Source: Burkholderiaceae bacterium | GTDB taxonomy: Bacteria > Pseudomonadota > Gammaproteobacteria > Burkholderiales > Burkholderiaceae_C | Assembly (NCBI GenBank): GCA_024235995.1 | Contig: JACKLI010000001.1 | Location: 3,534,001-3,598,000 of the forward strand | DNA: 64,000 nucleotides | Reading direction: 5' to 3' | Shown: positions 11,510 to 20,486 of the stretch, one piece after another | Layout of the letters: every line of letters starts with the position of its first letter | How positions within the stretch are numbered: position 1 is the first letter of the stretch | Position numbers and translations under genes: made by a program | The notes under the pieces: generated by a model | What the model was told of the DNA's origin: nothing | What the model saw: only the letters and a program-made list of their open reading frames with translations | Database searches by the model: none

Positions 11510-12659
11510 CTTCACCTGGATCCTGCTGGGCCTGCCGATCGTCTTCGCGCTCGGCTGGCTGGCTTCGCGGCTGGACCTGCGCCAGCTGCGCATCGAGGAC
11601 CGCCAGGCGCCCAAGGCCTACTTCCGCGGCCTGAACTACCTGCTCAACGAGCAGCAGGACCAGGCCATCGACGCCTTCATCGAGGCGGTGCAGAAGGACC
11701 CCGACACCTCCGAGCTGCACTTCGCCCTGGGCAACCTGTTTCGCCGCCGCGGCGAGACCGAGCGCGCGGTGCGCGTGCACGAGCACCTGCTGGCGCGCGC
11801 CGACCTGAGCAAGGGCGACCACGAGCGCGCGCAGCACGCGCTGGCGCAGGACTTTCTCAAGGCCGGCCTGCTCGACCGCGCCGAGGCCGCGCTGCACAAG
11901 CTCGAGGGCACCCGCTACCAGGAGCAGGCCTGGCTGACGCTGCTGAGCCTGCACGAGCGCTCGCGCAGCTGGCCGCAGGCAGCCGACGTCGCGCGGCGCC
12001 TGCAGCAGGCCGGGCACGGCGACTTCAGCGCCCGGCTGGCGCACTACCAGTGCGAGCAGGCGGCGCAGGCGCTGCACAAGAAGGGCGACGCCGCCACCGC
12101 GCGCCAGCTGCTCGCCGAGGCCATCGCCGGCGCGCCCCAGGCGGCCCGCCCGCGCATCCAGCTGGCCGGCATGCTGGCCGACGCCGGCGACGCCGTCGGC
12201 GCCTACGAGCAGCTGGTGCAGGTGGCCGAGCACGCCCCGCAGGCCGTGCCGCTGATCGCCAGCGAATGGGTGCGCCTGGCCCGCCTGGCCGGGCGCCTGC
12301 CCGAGGTTGTCGAGCAGCTCGGCCGCGGCTACGCCCTGGCCCCGTCGGTGGACGTGGCCGACGCGCTGGTGCAGGCCGAGGTGGCGCGCGGCGCCCCGAT
12401 CGGGCAGGCGCGCGAAGGCTATGTGCGCCACATGGCGCAGGAGCCCTCGCTGATCGCCGCCTCGCGCTGGCTGGCCCACGAGCCCTTCGCGCAGGACGGC
12501 GCGCACGCCACGGTGCAGCGCTCGGTCGAGCACGCCGCCCGCCCGCTGGCGCGCTACCGCTGCGCGGCCTGCGGTTTCGAGACCCAGGGCTACTTCTGGC
12601 AATGCCCGGGCTGCCTGGCCTGGGAGAGTTTTCCGCCGCTGCGCATCGAGGAGCTGTGA
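11499..12659 (+). CDS. lapB: LapB, lipopolysaccharide assembly TPR protein
   Basis: Inner-membrane anchored TPR protein (386 residues) that couples LPS synthesis to FtsH-mediated LpxC degradation. It has an N-terminal membrane helix (ILLGLPIVFALGWLASR), then tandem tetratricopeptide repeats from about residue 45 to 330, and a C-terminal rubredoxin-type metal site with CAACGFETQ and WQCPGCLAW. All four cysteines are present. The length and layout match E. coli LapB (YciM). It forms the end of the rpsA-ihfB-lapA-lapB block; a dispersed repeat follows. Confidence 0.94.
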   Translation: MEFDFTWILLGLPIVFALGWLASRLDLRQLRIEDRQAPKAYFRGLNYLLNEQQDQAIDAFIEAVQKDPDTSELHFALGNLFRRRGETERAVRVHEHLLARADLSKGDHERAQHALAQDFLKAGLLDRAEAALHKLEGTRYQEQAWLTLLSLHERSRSWPQAADVARRLQQAGHGDFSARLAHYQCEQAAQALHKKGDAATARQLLAEAIAGAPQAARPRIQLAGMLADAGDAVGAYEQLVQVAEHAPQAVPLIASEWVRLARLAGRLPEVVEQLGRGYALAPSVDVADALVQAEVARGAPIGQAREGYVRHMAQEPSLIAASRWLAHEPFAQDGAHATVQRSVEHAARPLARYRCAACGFETQGYFWQCPGCLAWESFPPLRIEEL

Positions 12660-12675
12660 GCCCGCGGCGCCAGAA

Positions 12676-12741
12676 TACTACGATAACGATAGCTTATCGG
12701 GCATGTTCCATGCGGGCTAAATCCAGATTTCGTTCAAATTC
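12676..12741 (+). repeat. Dispersed GATAGCT repeat, copy G, between lapB and gshA
   Basis: ACGATAGCTTATCGGGCATG, then TTCCATGCGGGCTAAATCC and CGTTCAAATTC, matches the core and the TTCAAAT tail of the family. It sits in the convergent gap between lapB and gshA and is the only AT-rich stretch there. Confidence 0.6.
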
Positions 12742-12772
12742 GTCGTATCGCGGCGCGCCGTGACGGGTGCCG

Positions 12773-14335
12773 TCAGATGGCCGCTTCGCTGTCCATGTTG
12801 GCCTGCGCGCCAGGCGCCAGGCGCTCGGGCGAGACGTACTGGCGGCGGAAGGTCTCGAAGTCCATGCGGTCGCTCGCCTCGATGCGCTTTTGCTCGGTCC
12901 AGGACTCGGTCGCCAGCGCGTCGAAGCGCTGCTTGAGCGCCGCCGGACAGGGCCGCGCCAGCAGCTCGGCGCGCGAGCGCTGCGCGCAGGCGCGCACGAA
13001 GTCGATGTAGCTGCCCTGGTGCTGCTCGCGCACGCGGCGCAGCACGCGCGCCGAGGGCAGGTCGTCGAAGGCCTTGAACGCGCCCTGCGCCCGCGCCAGC
13101 GCGGCGGCGTAGCGCGTGGCGCCACCCACCCGGTCCATGGCCTGCGCGATGGGCGCCAGCTGCGCCAGCAGCTCCCCGGCCCAGTCGGCCAGGCGCACCG
13201 CCTGGCCCGCGCGCTCGAGCTGCAGGCCCGGCTCGCGCCCACGCGCGGCCGTCAGGTGCTGGTTGCGCTTGAGCGCGGCGATCTCCTGCGGCGTGTCGGG
13301 CGGGCTGTCGGTCAGCAGGCAGTGCAGCAGGAAGAGGTCGAGAAAGCGCGCGGTGTCGGTGTGGATGCCCACGGTCTCGAACGGGTCCAGGTCCATCAGC
13401 CGCACCTCGACGTATTCCACCCCGCGCTCGCGCAGCGCGTGCAGCGGGCGCTCGCCCGAGCGGATCACGCGCTTGGGCCGGATGGTGCCGTAGAACTCGT
13501 TCTCGATCTGCAGCAGCGTGGTGGCCAGCTGGTTGTACTCGCCGCCCAGGTTGCGGATGCCGATCGCCTCGTAGGCCGGATAGGGCTGGGTCAGCGCCGC
13601 CTCCAGCGAATTGGCGTAGCTGTCCAGGCAGTTGTAGCTGACGTTCAGCGAGGCCTGCGCGTCGCTCTGGTAGCCCAGCCGCCCCATGCGCAGCGAGGTG
13701 GCGTGCGGCAGGTACATGCTGGCCTCGCCCAGCGGCTGCAGGCCGTGGTCGCGCCCGGCGACGAAGGGCGCATCCAGCACCGGCGAAGCGCCGAACAGCA
13801 CCAGCAGCAGGAAGGCGTTGCGCCGGAAGTTGCGGATCAGGCCGAAGTAGTCGTCGTTGCCCAGGCCCGGCAGCGACCAGTTGTAGTGGATGCCGGCAAT
13901 GGTCTGCATGCGCCGCCCGTAGCGGTGCCCCAGCCCCATGCGGTACACGCTCTTGGCGCGCCCGACGTTGGAGGTGCCGTACACCCCCAGCGGAATGTTC
14001 TCGTCGGTCGGCAGGCGGCAGGGCATGCTGGCCACCCACAGGCTTTCGTCGCCGATGGCCGCCATCTCGTGGGCCACCACCTGGTGGATCTCGGTCAGCT
14101 CGTTCAGGCAGGCCGCCGCGTCGCGGTGCACGCCGGTGACCAGCTCGATCAGCGATTCGCTGTAGTCGGTGGTGATGTGCGGGTGCGTGAGCGGCGCGCC
14201 CAGCGCGGCCGGGTGCGGCGTCAGGGCCAGCGTGCCGTCGGGCCGCGCGCGCAGGCTTTCCTTCTCGATGCCTCGACCGATGCCCTGCAGCCGCTCGGCC
14301 GACAGCGCTGCCAGCCGGTCCCTCAGCTTGTTCAT
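12773..14335 (-). CDS. gshA: Glutamate-cysteine ligase (gamma-glutamylcysteine synthetase)
   Basis: ATP-dependent enzyme for the first step of glutathione synthesis, 520 residues, type 1 (E. coli GshA-like). Diagnostic motifs are GRGIEKESLRARPDG, ITTDYSESLIEL, and GIHYNWSLP. The length agrees with the family. The start at 14335 (MNKLRDRLAALSAERLQGI) is preceded by AAGGA; the longer upstream frame is not family-like. It is convergent with lapB. gshB is not in the window. The 249 bases upstream (14336-14584) hold its promoter region; nothing else was recognised there. Confidence 0.95.
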   Translation of the reverse strand: MNKLRDRLAALSAERLQGIGRGIEKESLRARPDGTLALTPHPAALGAPLTHPHITTDYSESLIELVTGVHRDAAACLNELTEIHQVVAHEMAAIGDESLWVASMPCRLPTDENIPLGVYGTSNVGRAKSVYRMGLGHRYGRRMQTIAGIHYNWSLPGLGNDDYFGLIRNFRRNAFLLLVLFGASPVLDAPFVAGRDHGLQPLGEASMYLPHATSLRMGRLGYQSDAQASLNVSYNCLDSYANSLEAALTQPYPAYEAIGIRNLGGEYNQLATTLLQIENEFYGTIRPKRVIRSGERPLHALRERGVEYVEVRLMDLDPFETVGIHTDTARFLDLFLLHCLLTDSPPDTPQEIAALKRNQHLTAARGREPGLQLERAGQAVRLADWAGELLAQLAPIAQAMDRVGGATRYAAALARAQGAFKAFDDLPSARVLRRVREQHQGSYIDFVRACAQRSRAELLARPCPAALKQRFDALATESWTEQKRIEASDRMDFETFRRQYVSPERLAPGAQANMDSEAAI

Positions 14336-14584
14336 CGTCTTGTCCTTGGTGAATCCGAAAGGGGAATGGGGCCCAGGCGCCCGCGCCTGCCGCCAGGCCA
14401 GGGGGCCCGGCACAGCCGCCACTTGGGGTTGCGCGGCGGCATGGCAAGACCCGGCATGCCCGGGACTTCAGGCGTCCGGGCCGGGAACCTCATTCACGCT
14501 TTCGCGGGGCGAGCACGGTAACACAGGCCGCCAATCCCGCGCTGGCCCGGGTGCTTGCCCGGCCAGCGCCACGAAACCGCGACC

Positions 14585-15496
14585 TCAGCGCCGCGCCGCC
14601 AGGGCCTGGCGCATCTCGTTTTCACCCTGCCCCGCGCCGCTGCCCGGCACGCTCAGGCCCGCCAGGTCGCCCACCTGCGCCAGCGCCGCCAGCAGGCGCT
14701 CGGGCGTGTCGGGCGTCAGGCCCAGGTGCAGGCCGCGCGAGAGCGTGACGTTGGCCATCTCGTAGGTGCCCGCGCCGGCGCAGAAGATGGCGCGCGTGGG
14801 CGCCTGCTCGCTCACCGCCACCAGCATGGCCGGCACCACCGCCTCGGGCTTGAAGGCGTCCAGCATGTCGGGCGGAAACAGTTTCTCGGTCATGCGCGTG
14901 GCGGCCGTGGGCGCCAGGCAGTTGACGTGGATGCCGTGCTTGTCGCCTTCCAGCGCCAGCGTCTGCATCAGGCCCACCAGCGCCAGCTTGGCCGCGCCGT
15001 AGTTGCTTTGGCCGAAGTTGCCGTACAGCCCGGTGGACGAGGTGGTCATCAGGATGCGCCCGTACTTCTGCGCCTGCATGATGGGCCACACGGCCTTGGT
15101 GGTGTGCACGGCGCCCATCAGGTGCACGTCCAGCACCAGGCGAAAGTCGGCCAGCTCCATCTTGGCGAAGGTCTTGTCGCGCAGGATGCCGGCGTTGTTG
15201 ACCAGCACGTCGACGCGGCCCCAGGCGTCCATGGCCTGCTGCACCATGGCCTGCACGGCGGCGAAGTCGGTGACGGAAGCGCCATTGGCGATGGCCTGGC
15301 CGCCCAGCGCCTTGATCTCGTCCACCACCTTCTGCGCCGCCGTGGCCGAGCCGCCGCTGCCGTCCACCGCGCCGCCCAGGTCGTTGACCAGCACCTTGGC
15401 GCCGCGCTGGGCCAGCCCCAGCGCGTGCAGGCGACCCAGGCCGCCGCCGGCGCCCGTCACGATGGCGACACGGCCCGTGAAATCGATTGAGCTCAT
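14585..15496 (-). CDS. Short-chain dehydrogenase of the MFE-2 hydroxyacyl-CoA dehydrogenase type
   Basis: NAD(P)-dependent SDR of 303 residues. It has VTGAGGGLGRLHALGLA for cofactor binding, NNAGILRD, and the catalytic Ser-Tyr-Lys set (TTSSTGLYGNFGQSNYGAAK). The insert DLGGAVDGSGGSATAAQKVV is characteristic of the dehydrogenase domain of multifunctional enzyme 2 in beta-oxidation, and the C-terminal extension of about 60 residues also fits. It is likely to act on (R)- or (S)-3-hydroxyacyl-CoA. It is divergent from a NUDIX gene and an acyl-CoA synthetase, which supports a role in acyl-CoA metabolism. The exact substrate is inference. Confidence 0.8.
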   Translation of the reverse strand: MSSIDFTGRVAIVTGAGGGLGRLHALGLAQRGAKVLVNDLGGAVDGSGGSATAAQKVVDEIKALGGQAIANGASVTDFAAVQAMVQQAMDAWGRVDVLVNNAGILRDKTFAKMELADFRLVLDVHLMGAVHTTKAVWPIMQAQKYGRILMTTSSTGLYGNFGQSNYGAAKLALVGLMQTLALEGDKHGIHVNCLAPTAATRMTEKLFPPDMLDAFKPEAVVPAMLVAVSEQAPTRAIFCAGAGTYEMANVTLSRGLHLGLTPDTPERLLAALAQVGDLAGLSVPGSGAGQGENEMRQALAARR

Positions 15497-15556
15497 CGTC
15501 GTGCATTCCTTGTCAAAATGGGAATCCCGACTTTACCCGCGCCGACGCGCCACCCC

Positions 15557-16444
15557 ATGCCCCTGCGCGACACCCCCATCGACACCCCGCCCCGCGACGC
15601 CGCCAGCGTGGTGCTGCTGCGCGACAGCGCGGCCGGCCCGCAGGCGCTGCTGCTGCGCCGCCACACCCAGTCCGCCGTGCTGGGCGGCGCCTACGTGTTT
15701 CCGGGCGGCAAGCTCGAGCGCGGCGACTCGTCGCCCGCCACCCAGGCGCGGCTGGACGCGCCGGCCGCCGCGCTGCATGCGGCCCTGGGCGAGGCGGCGC
15801 TGCCCCCGGACATGGCCGCCGGCCTGTTCGTGGCGGCGCTGCGCGAGGCGTTCGAGGAATCGGGCGTGCTGCTGGCCACGCGCGCCGGCCAGCCGCTGGA
15901 GCCGGCCACGCGCCAGCAGGCCCTGGCCGCCGTCCGCGCCGGCACGCCCTTTGCCACGCTGCTGGCGCAGCACGACTGGCAGCTGGACACCCACGCGCTG
16001 GCGCCCTGGTCGCGCTGGATCACGCCGCGCCGCCCGGCGATGATGAACCGGCGCTTCGACACCCGCTTTTTCCTGGCCGCCGTGCCCGACGCGCAGGAGG
16101 CCCAGCAGGACGACCACGAGGTGACCGAGGCGCGCTGGCTCACCCCGCGCGCGGCGCTGGCCGAGTACCGCGAGGGCCGCATCGACATGGCGCCGCCGCA
16201 GATCCTCAGCCTGCTGCACCTGTCGTCCTACGGCAGCGTGGCCGCCGCCCTGGCCGACGCCCGCACGCGCCCGCCGCCGCTGGTGGAGCCGCACACCCTG
16301 CAGCATGGCGCCGAGCGCATGATGTGCTATCCGGGCGACCCGCAATACCCGGTCGCCGGCCCCGTGCTGGCGCACCCCACGCGCCTGCTGTGGCGCGACG
16401 GGCGCTTTCAACCGCCCGAGGGCTTCGGCCCCTGGCTCGACTGA
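15557..16444 (+). CDS. NUDIX hydrolase of the NUDT19-like type
   Basis: The protein (295 residues from this start) begins with ASVVLLRDSAAGPQALLLRR and has FPGGKLERGD separated from the catalytic REAFEESGVLL by about 50 residues. A NUDIX box split by a long insert is the hallmark of NUDT19-like hydrolases, some of which cleave CoA or acyl-CoA. Neighbouring acyl-CoA genes fit. Two starts are possible, ATG 15518 and ATG 15557; neither has a good Shine-Dalgarno. I prefer 15557 because it leaves 60 bases for the divergent promoters. Substrate is inferred. Confidence 0.75.
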   Translation: MPLRDTPIDTPPRDAASVVLLRDSAAGPQALLLRRHTQSAVLGGAYVFPGGKLERGDSSPATQARLDAPAAALHAALGEAALPPDMAAGLFVAALREAFEESGVLLATRAGQPLEPATRQQALAAVRAGTPFATLLAQHDWQLDTHALAPWSRWITPRRPAMMNRRFDTRFFLAAVPDAQEAQQDDHEVTEARWLTPRAALAEYREGRIDMAPPQILSLLHLSSYGSVAAALADARTRPPPLVEPHTLQHGAERMMCYPGDPQYPVAGPVLAHPTRLLWRDGRFQPPEGFGPWLD

Positions 16445-16471
16445 ACCGAACACCAAGAGGAGACCCTGCGC

Positions 16472-18025
16472 ATGAACCCCATCACCCGCCGTCAAACCCT
16501 GGGCGACCTGTTGCGCCGCAGCGCGCAGCGCGTGCCCCACAAACTGGCCGTGCGTTGCGGCGACACACGCTGGACCTACGCCGAGTTCGACGCCCTGGTC
16601 ACCCGCCTGGCAGCAGGGCTGGCCGGGCGCGGCATCGCGTACGGCGACCGCGTGGCCGTGCTGGCGCGCAACTCGCATGGCTTTGCCGCGCTGCGCTTTG
16701 CGCTGGCGCGCCTGGGCGCCGTGCTGGTGCCAATCAACTTCATGCTCAAGGCCGACGAGGTGGCCTTCATCCTGCGCCACGCCGGCGCCCGCATGCTGGC
16801 CACCGACAGCGGCCTGGCCGAGCTGGCGCGCGCCGCCGCGGCGCTGGACACGCAGGTCAGGGACTTCGTCTGGCTGCCGTCCGAGGCCCCGAGCGACGCC
16901 GCGCCCGGCATGGCCAGCTTTCACGAGCTGGCCGCCTGCACCGCGCCGCTGCCCGACACGCCGCTGCAAAGCACCGACCTGCTGCAGATCGTCTACACCA
17001 GCGGCACCGAAAGCTCGCCCAAGGGCGCCATGCTGACGCACGACGCCGTGCTGTGGCAGTACGTCAGCTGCTGCATCGACGCCGAAGTCGCCGCCGGCGA
17101 CGTCGTCCTGCACGCCCTGCCGCTGTACCACTGCGCGCAGCTGGACGTGTTCTTCGGCCCGTCCCTCTACATCGGCGCCGAGAACCACATCACCGCCGCG
17201 CCCACGCCCGACAACCTGCTGCCGATGATGGCCGACCGCGGCATCACCAGCTTCTTCGCGCCGCCCACGGTGTGGATCGCGCTGCTGCGCTCGCCGCTGT
17301 TCGACCAGACCGACCTGAGCCGGCTGGCCAAGGGCTACTACGGCGCCTCGATCATGCCGGTGGAGGTGATGAAGGAAATCAGCCGCCGCCTGCCCCATCT
17401 GCGCCTGTGGAACCTGTACGGCCAGACCGAGATCGCGCCGCTGGCCACCCTGCTGGGCCCCGACGACCAGCTGCGCAAGCCCGGCTCGGCCGGCCGTGCC
17501 GCCCTCAACGTCGAGACGCGCGTGGTCGACGACGCCATGCGCGACGTGGCCGTGGGCGAGGTGGGCGAAATCGTGCACCGCTCGCCGCACCTGATGCAGG
17601 GCTACTTCCACGACGACGAGCGCACCAGGGCCGCGTTCGAGGGCGGCTGGTTCCACTCGGGCGACCTGGGCATCATCGACGACGAGGGCTACATCACCGT
17701 GGTCGACCGCAAGAAGGACATGATCAAGTCCGGCGGCGAAAACGTCGCCAGCCGCGAGGTGGAGGAGATGATCTACCGCCTGCCGCAGGTGAGCGAGGTG
17801 GCCGTCATCGGCCTGCCCGACCCCAAGTGGGTGGAGGCCGTGACGGCGGTGATCGTCGTCAAGCAGGACCAGGATCTGAGCGAGCGCACGGTCATCGACC
17901 ACTGCAACGCCCACATGGCAGCTTTCAAGAGCCCCAAGCGCGTGGTGTTCGTCAAGGCGTTGCCCAAGAACCCGAGCGGGAAGCTGTTGAAGCGGGAATT
18001 GCGAAAGACCCTGGCCCTGGATTGA
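16472..18025 (+). CDS. Fatty-acyl-CoA synthetase (AMP-forming)
   Basis: Adenylate-forming ligase of 517 residues that activates a carboxylic acid to its CoA thioester through an acyl-AMP. All core motifs are visible: YTSGTESSPKGAML (A3), YGQTEIAPL (A5), HSGDLGIIDDEGY (A7), VDRKKDMIKSGGENVASREV (A8) and the catalytic lysine in NPSGKLLKREL (A10). The N-terminal half resembles medium/long-chain FadD3- or FadK-like ligases. The start follows AAGAGGAG. It is 27 bases after the NUDIX gene, so the two are probably one transcript. The natural acid is unknown. Confidence 0.88.
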   Translation: MNPITRRQTLGDLLRRSAQRVPHKLAVRCGDTRWTYAEFDALVTRLAAGLAGRGIAYGDRVAVLARNSHGFAALRFALARLGAVLVPINFMLKADEVAFILRHAGARMLATDSGLAELARAAAALDTQVRDFVWLPSEAPSDAAPGMASFHELAACTAPLPDTPLQSTDLLQIVYTSGTESSPKGAMLTHDAVLWQYVSCCIDAEVAAGDVVLHALPLYHCAQLDVFFGPSLYIGAENHITAAPTPDNLLPMMADRGITSFFAPPTVWIALLRSPLFDQTDLSRLAKGYYGASIMPVEVMKEISRRLPHLRLWNLYGQTEIAPLATLLGPDDQLRKPGSAGRAALNVETRVVDDAMRDVAVGEVGEIVHRSPHLMQGYFHDDERTRAAFEGGWFHSGDLGIIDDEGYITVVDRKKDMIKSGGENVASREVEEMIYRLPQVSEVAVIGLPDPKWVEAVTAVIVVKQDQDLSERTVIDHCNAHMAAFKSPKRVVFVKALPKNPSGKLLKRELRKTLALD

Positions 18026-18107
18026 GAAGCCGGGGCGCCCCGCGCAGGGGAACTTTTCATCCGACTCCCATTTTCCCGCGCGGGTCCGATCCCGCTGTTG
18101 CAACCTC

Positions 18108-18851
18108 ATGACGATCAATCGTTGGTTTGCCACCTTGGAGCGCTTCCTCACCGTTTCATCGGTGCCGGAGCTGACCCACCTGCTCACGCAGACTTGCCGG
18201 CAAGCAGGGTTTGACAGCGTGGTCCTCGGCCTGCAAAACCGAAGTGGAGCGCAGTCCACCGCGCCCAGGCTGGACGCCTCCACCACCATTTCCGACCCCT
18301 GGAACGCGCACTACGCGCGCCGGCGTTACTACGAATTCGATCCGCGCATCGCGCACTGCCTGCGCAGCACCGTGCCCTTTCATTGGCATGCCGGCACCCG
18401 CTACGCCACCCCCGAAGCCATGCGCATGGCGCGTGAGGAACAGGACTTCGGCGCCAGCGCCGGCATCTTCACGCCCACGCACAACGCGGATGGCCGCTTG
18501 ACCGTGATGTGCGCGGGTCTGCGCCGCGTGCCGCAACGCGCGACGCGCGATGTGCTGCAGCATGCGCAGCCCCTGATGCCGGCACTGGGCGCCTATGCCA
18601 ACGAAGCGTTTCTGCGCCTGGTGGCACAGCCTGCCTCGCCAAAAAAGGATGTGCCGCGCCTGACGCGGCGTGAGCAGGACTGCCTGCAATGGGCGGCGGC
18701 AGGCAAGACGTCCTGGGAGATCGGTCAGGTGCTGCACATCACCGAGCGCACCGTCAACTTCCACCTGGGCCATGCCATGAGCAAGCTGGGCTGCCACAGC
18801 CGCCAGCATGCGATCGTCAAGGCACTGGCGCTGGGGTGGATCAAGCTGTAG
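18108..18851 (+). CDS. LuxR-type transcriptional regulator with AHL-binding domain (solo)
   Basis: A 247-residue quorum-sensing-type regulator. The N-terminal autoinducer-binding domain keeps the signature residues Trp65, Tyr69, Asp78, Pro79 and Trp93 (in WNAHYARRRYYEFDP and PFHWH). The C-terminal GerE/LuxR helix-turn-helix runs LTRREQDCLQWAAAGKTSWE to ITERTVNFHLGHAMSKLG. Retention of these residues suggests it binds an N-acyl-homoserine lactone. No luxI-type synthase is nearby, so it is a LuxR solo here, or its synthase lies elsewhere. It is followed by a lipoprotein gene on the same strand that could be a target. Confidence 0.85.
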   Translation: MTINRWFATLERFLTVSSVPELTHLLTQTCRQAGFDSVVLGLQNRSGAQSTAPRLDASTTISDPWNAHYARRRYYEFDPRIAHCLRSTVPFHWHAGTRYATPEAMRMAREEQDFGASAGIFTPTHNADGRLTVMCAGLRRVPQRATRDVLQHAQPLMPALGAYANEAFLRLVAQPASPKKDVPRLTRREQDCLQWAAAGKTSWEIGQVLHITERTVNFHLGHAMSKLGCHSRQHAIVKALALGWIKL

Positions 18852-18906
18852 AAGCAGCCGTCGCACCCTGTCAGATCTGCCAGTTTTCTGCCGCCCGGGT
18901 TTTCGC

Positions 18907-18957
18907 TCCAATAGCTGCCGCGCGTGCCGGATCGCCGCGCGAACAGCCATCAAAACC
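18907..18957 (+). repeat. Degenerate dispersed repeat, copy J
   Basis: CCAATAGCTGCCGCGCGTG continuing to GCCATCAAAACC resembles the family core and tail with more mismatches than other copies. It lies just upstream of the lipoprotein gene's ribosome binding site. This is the weakest member I list. Confidence 0.3.
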
Positions 18958-18968
18958 TGGAGGAAACC

Positions 18969-19811
18969 ATGTCTCGATCCATATTCATTGGCGCTCACCG
19001 GTCACGCAACGTCGACCTGACCATCGCCGCTGTCTGCGCCGCTGCCTTGTTGAGTGCTTGCGGCGGCGACGGAGGCAGCGACACGGGCGCAGCCACCTAC
19101 AAGATCGGCGGCGTGGTGTCGGCGCTGGATTCGGGCAAACAGCTGGTCCTGCAGAACAATGGTGGCGATGATCTGACCATCACCAGCAACGGCACCTTCA
19201 ATTTCCCCAGCCGTCTCGCAGCGGGCGCGGCGTACGCGGTGACGGTGAAGACGCAGCCCGCGGGACAGACGTGCGGTGTCAGCAACGGCAGCGGCAACGT
19301 GAGCGCGGACGTAAGCAACGTCTCGGTCACCTGCGTCACCGGTTCCACGCCAACGCCGACGCCCACGCCAACCCCGACACCCACGGGCCCGACCCAAGGC
19401 GCGGCCGGCGTGGCGGGCACCTGGGTGCAAAGTCTGTGCGTGGTGGCCAATGGCAAGGGCAACCGGCAACTCCTGCGCGTGGCGCAGACGGGCACCGACA
19501 GCGTGTCGCTCGAGCGCGATCTCATGGTCTACGCGGCCACCAACTGTTCGGGCAGTGGCTCGCCCCTGGGTGTCCCCACACCGACGGGCAGCGTGACGTT
19601 CTCGCGCTCCGCCGCGACGGCCACCCTCGCAGCCAACTGGGGGCTGTGGACATACCCCACGGGGCAGGCCTACGTCATCCTGGCCAAGAAGGGCGAAACC
19701 GTGCTTTGCCTGATCGGCGACGCAAACCCGAGCGTGCTGCCGACAGCGGCTGACGTGGAAGGTTATGCCGATCTGTCCATTCCGTCGGGCGCGTGCTACG
19801 TCAAGCAGTAA
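18969..19811 (+). CDS. Lipoprotein with Thr-Pro repeat linker, function unknown
   Basis: A 280-residue predicted lipoprotein. The signal peptide ends in a lipobox LLSAC; GGDGGSD follows, and the acidic residue near +2/+3 gives no clear Lol-avoidance signal. An N-terminal beta-rich domain (YKIGGVVSALDSGKQLVLQN, with NNGGDDLTI and TFNFPSRLAAGAAYAVTV) is the repeated module seen in many Burkholderiales surface lipoproteins. It is joined by a (TP)n linker (near residues 126-137, a short microsatellite in DNA) to an uncharacterised domain with several cysteines. The start at 18969 has GGAGG upstream. It overlaps the convergent ribH2 gene by 11 bases at the 3' end. Confidence 0.7.
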   Translation: MSRSIFIGAHRSRNVDLTIAAVCAAALLSACGGDGGSDTGAATYKIGGVVSALDSGKQLVLQNNGGDDLTITSNGTFNFPSRLAAGAAYAVTVKTQPAGQTCGVSNGSGNVSADVSNVSVTCVTGSTPTPTPTPTPTPTGPTQGAAGVAGTWVQSLCVVANGKGNRQLLRVAQTGTDSVSLERDLMVYAATNCSGSGSPLGVPTPTGSVTFSRSAATATLAANWGLWTYPTGQAYVILAKKGETVLCLIGDANPSVLPTAADVEGYADLSIPSGACYVKQ

Positions 19812-20391
19812 GCGCTGCGCAAGCTCCCGGAGTGGAGCCCCCGGCGGACAGATGTCGGGGTCGGATATCGGCCGACCGAATCGTCTCGACCGCCTGACCC
19901 CGATCCAGCGCCGCATGCGCCGCCAGCGTCTGCGCGCAGGCGCGCGCGGCCTCGGCCCCCTTGGCCACGAAGTGCTGGCTGAAAAAGGCGCGGTGCGTCT
20001 CGTGCTCGTGAAAGTCCTTGGGCGTCAGCACCACCGAGAACACCGGCACGCCCTCGTCCAGCTGCACGCGCATCAGGGCGTCGATCACCGCACGGGCGAC
20101 GAATTCGTGGCGGTAGATGCCGCCATCGACCACCAGCGCGCAGGCGACGATGGCATCCACCGCGCCCAGGCGCGCCAGGCGCTGGGCCAGCAGCGGAACC
20201 TCGAACGCGCCCGGCACCGGATGCACCGCCACGTCCGGTGGCGCGCCCGGCCACAGGCGCGCGCATTCGGCCACGAAGCCGGCGTGGCCCTGGCGCACGA
20301 TGTCGGTGTGCCAGCTGGCCTGCACGAAGGCGATGCGCGGCGGCGCGCCGGCCGGCCGCGCGGGGGTTTGGGATGGGGTGGGCTGATTCAT
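19801..20391 (-). CDS. ribH2: 6,7-dimethyl-8-ribityllumazine synthase, RibH2 type
   Basis: Condenses 5-amino-6-ribitylaminouracil with 3,4-dihydroxy-2-butanone 4-phosphate, the penultimate riboflavin step. The 196-residue protein carries the RibH2 signatures: HPVPGAFEVPLLAQRLA, VDGGIYRHEFVA with the catalytic histidine, and VPVFSVVLTPKDFHEH. These resemble Brucella RibH2 rather than the RibH encoded at 45,324. The C-terminal ~35 residues extend past the family core. ATG 20391 is preceded by GGAG. It is preceded by an FMN riboswitch, so it should be repressed by FMN. This is the second lumazine synthase in the window. Confidence 0.88.
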   Translation of the reverse strand: MNQPTPSQTPARPAGAPPRIAFVQASWHTDIVRQGHAGFVAECARLWPGAPPDVAVHPVPGAFEVPLLAQRLARLGAVDAIVACALVVDGGIYRHEFVARAVIDALMRVQLDEGVPVFSVVLTPKDFHEHETHRAFFSQHFVAKGAEAARACAQTLAAHAALDRGQAVETIRSADIRPRHLSAGGSTPGACAALTA

Positions 20392-20486
20392 GGTGAGCTC
20401 CAGTCGAGTGGGTTGCCAGAATCAGGGCGCACGGCGAACGCGCAGCCGCACGCAGGTTGCCCCACGCGCCAGCCGCACGCCGTCGC

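Noticed and set aside
15533..18289. A 918-codon open frame on the minus strand opposite the NUDIX and acyl-CoA synthetase genes
   Set aside because: Shadow of two clear genes; no motif or start signal.
19353..19388. Microsatellite-like ACGCC/CC repeats
   Set aside because: They encode a (Thr-Pro)n linker of the lipoprotein; length is short and the unit is imperfect, so phase variation is not supported.
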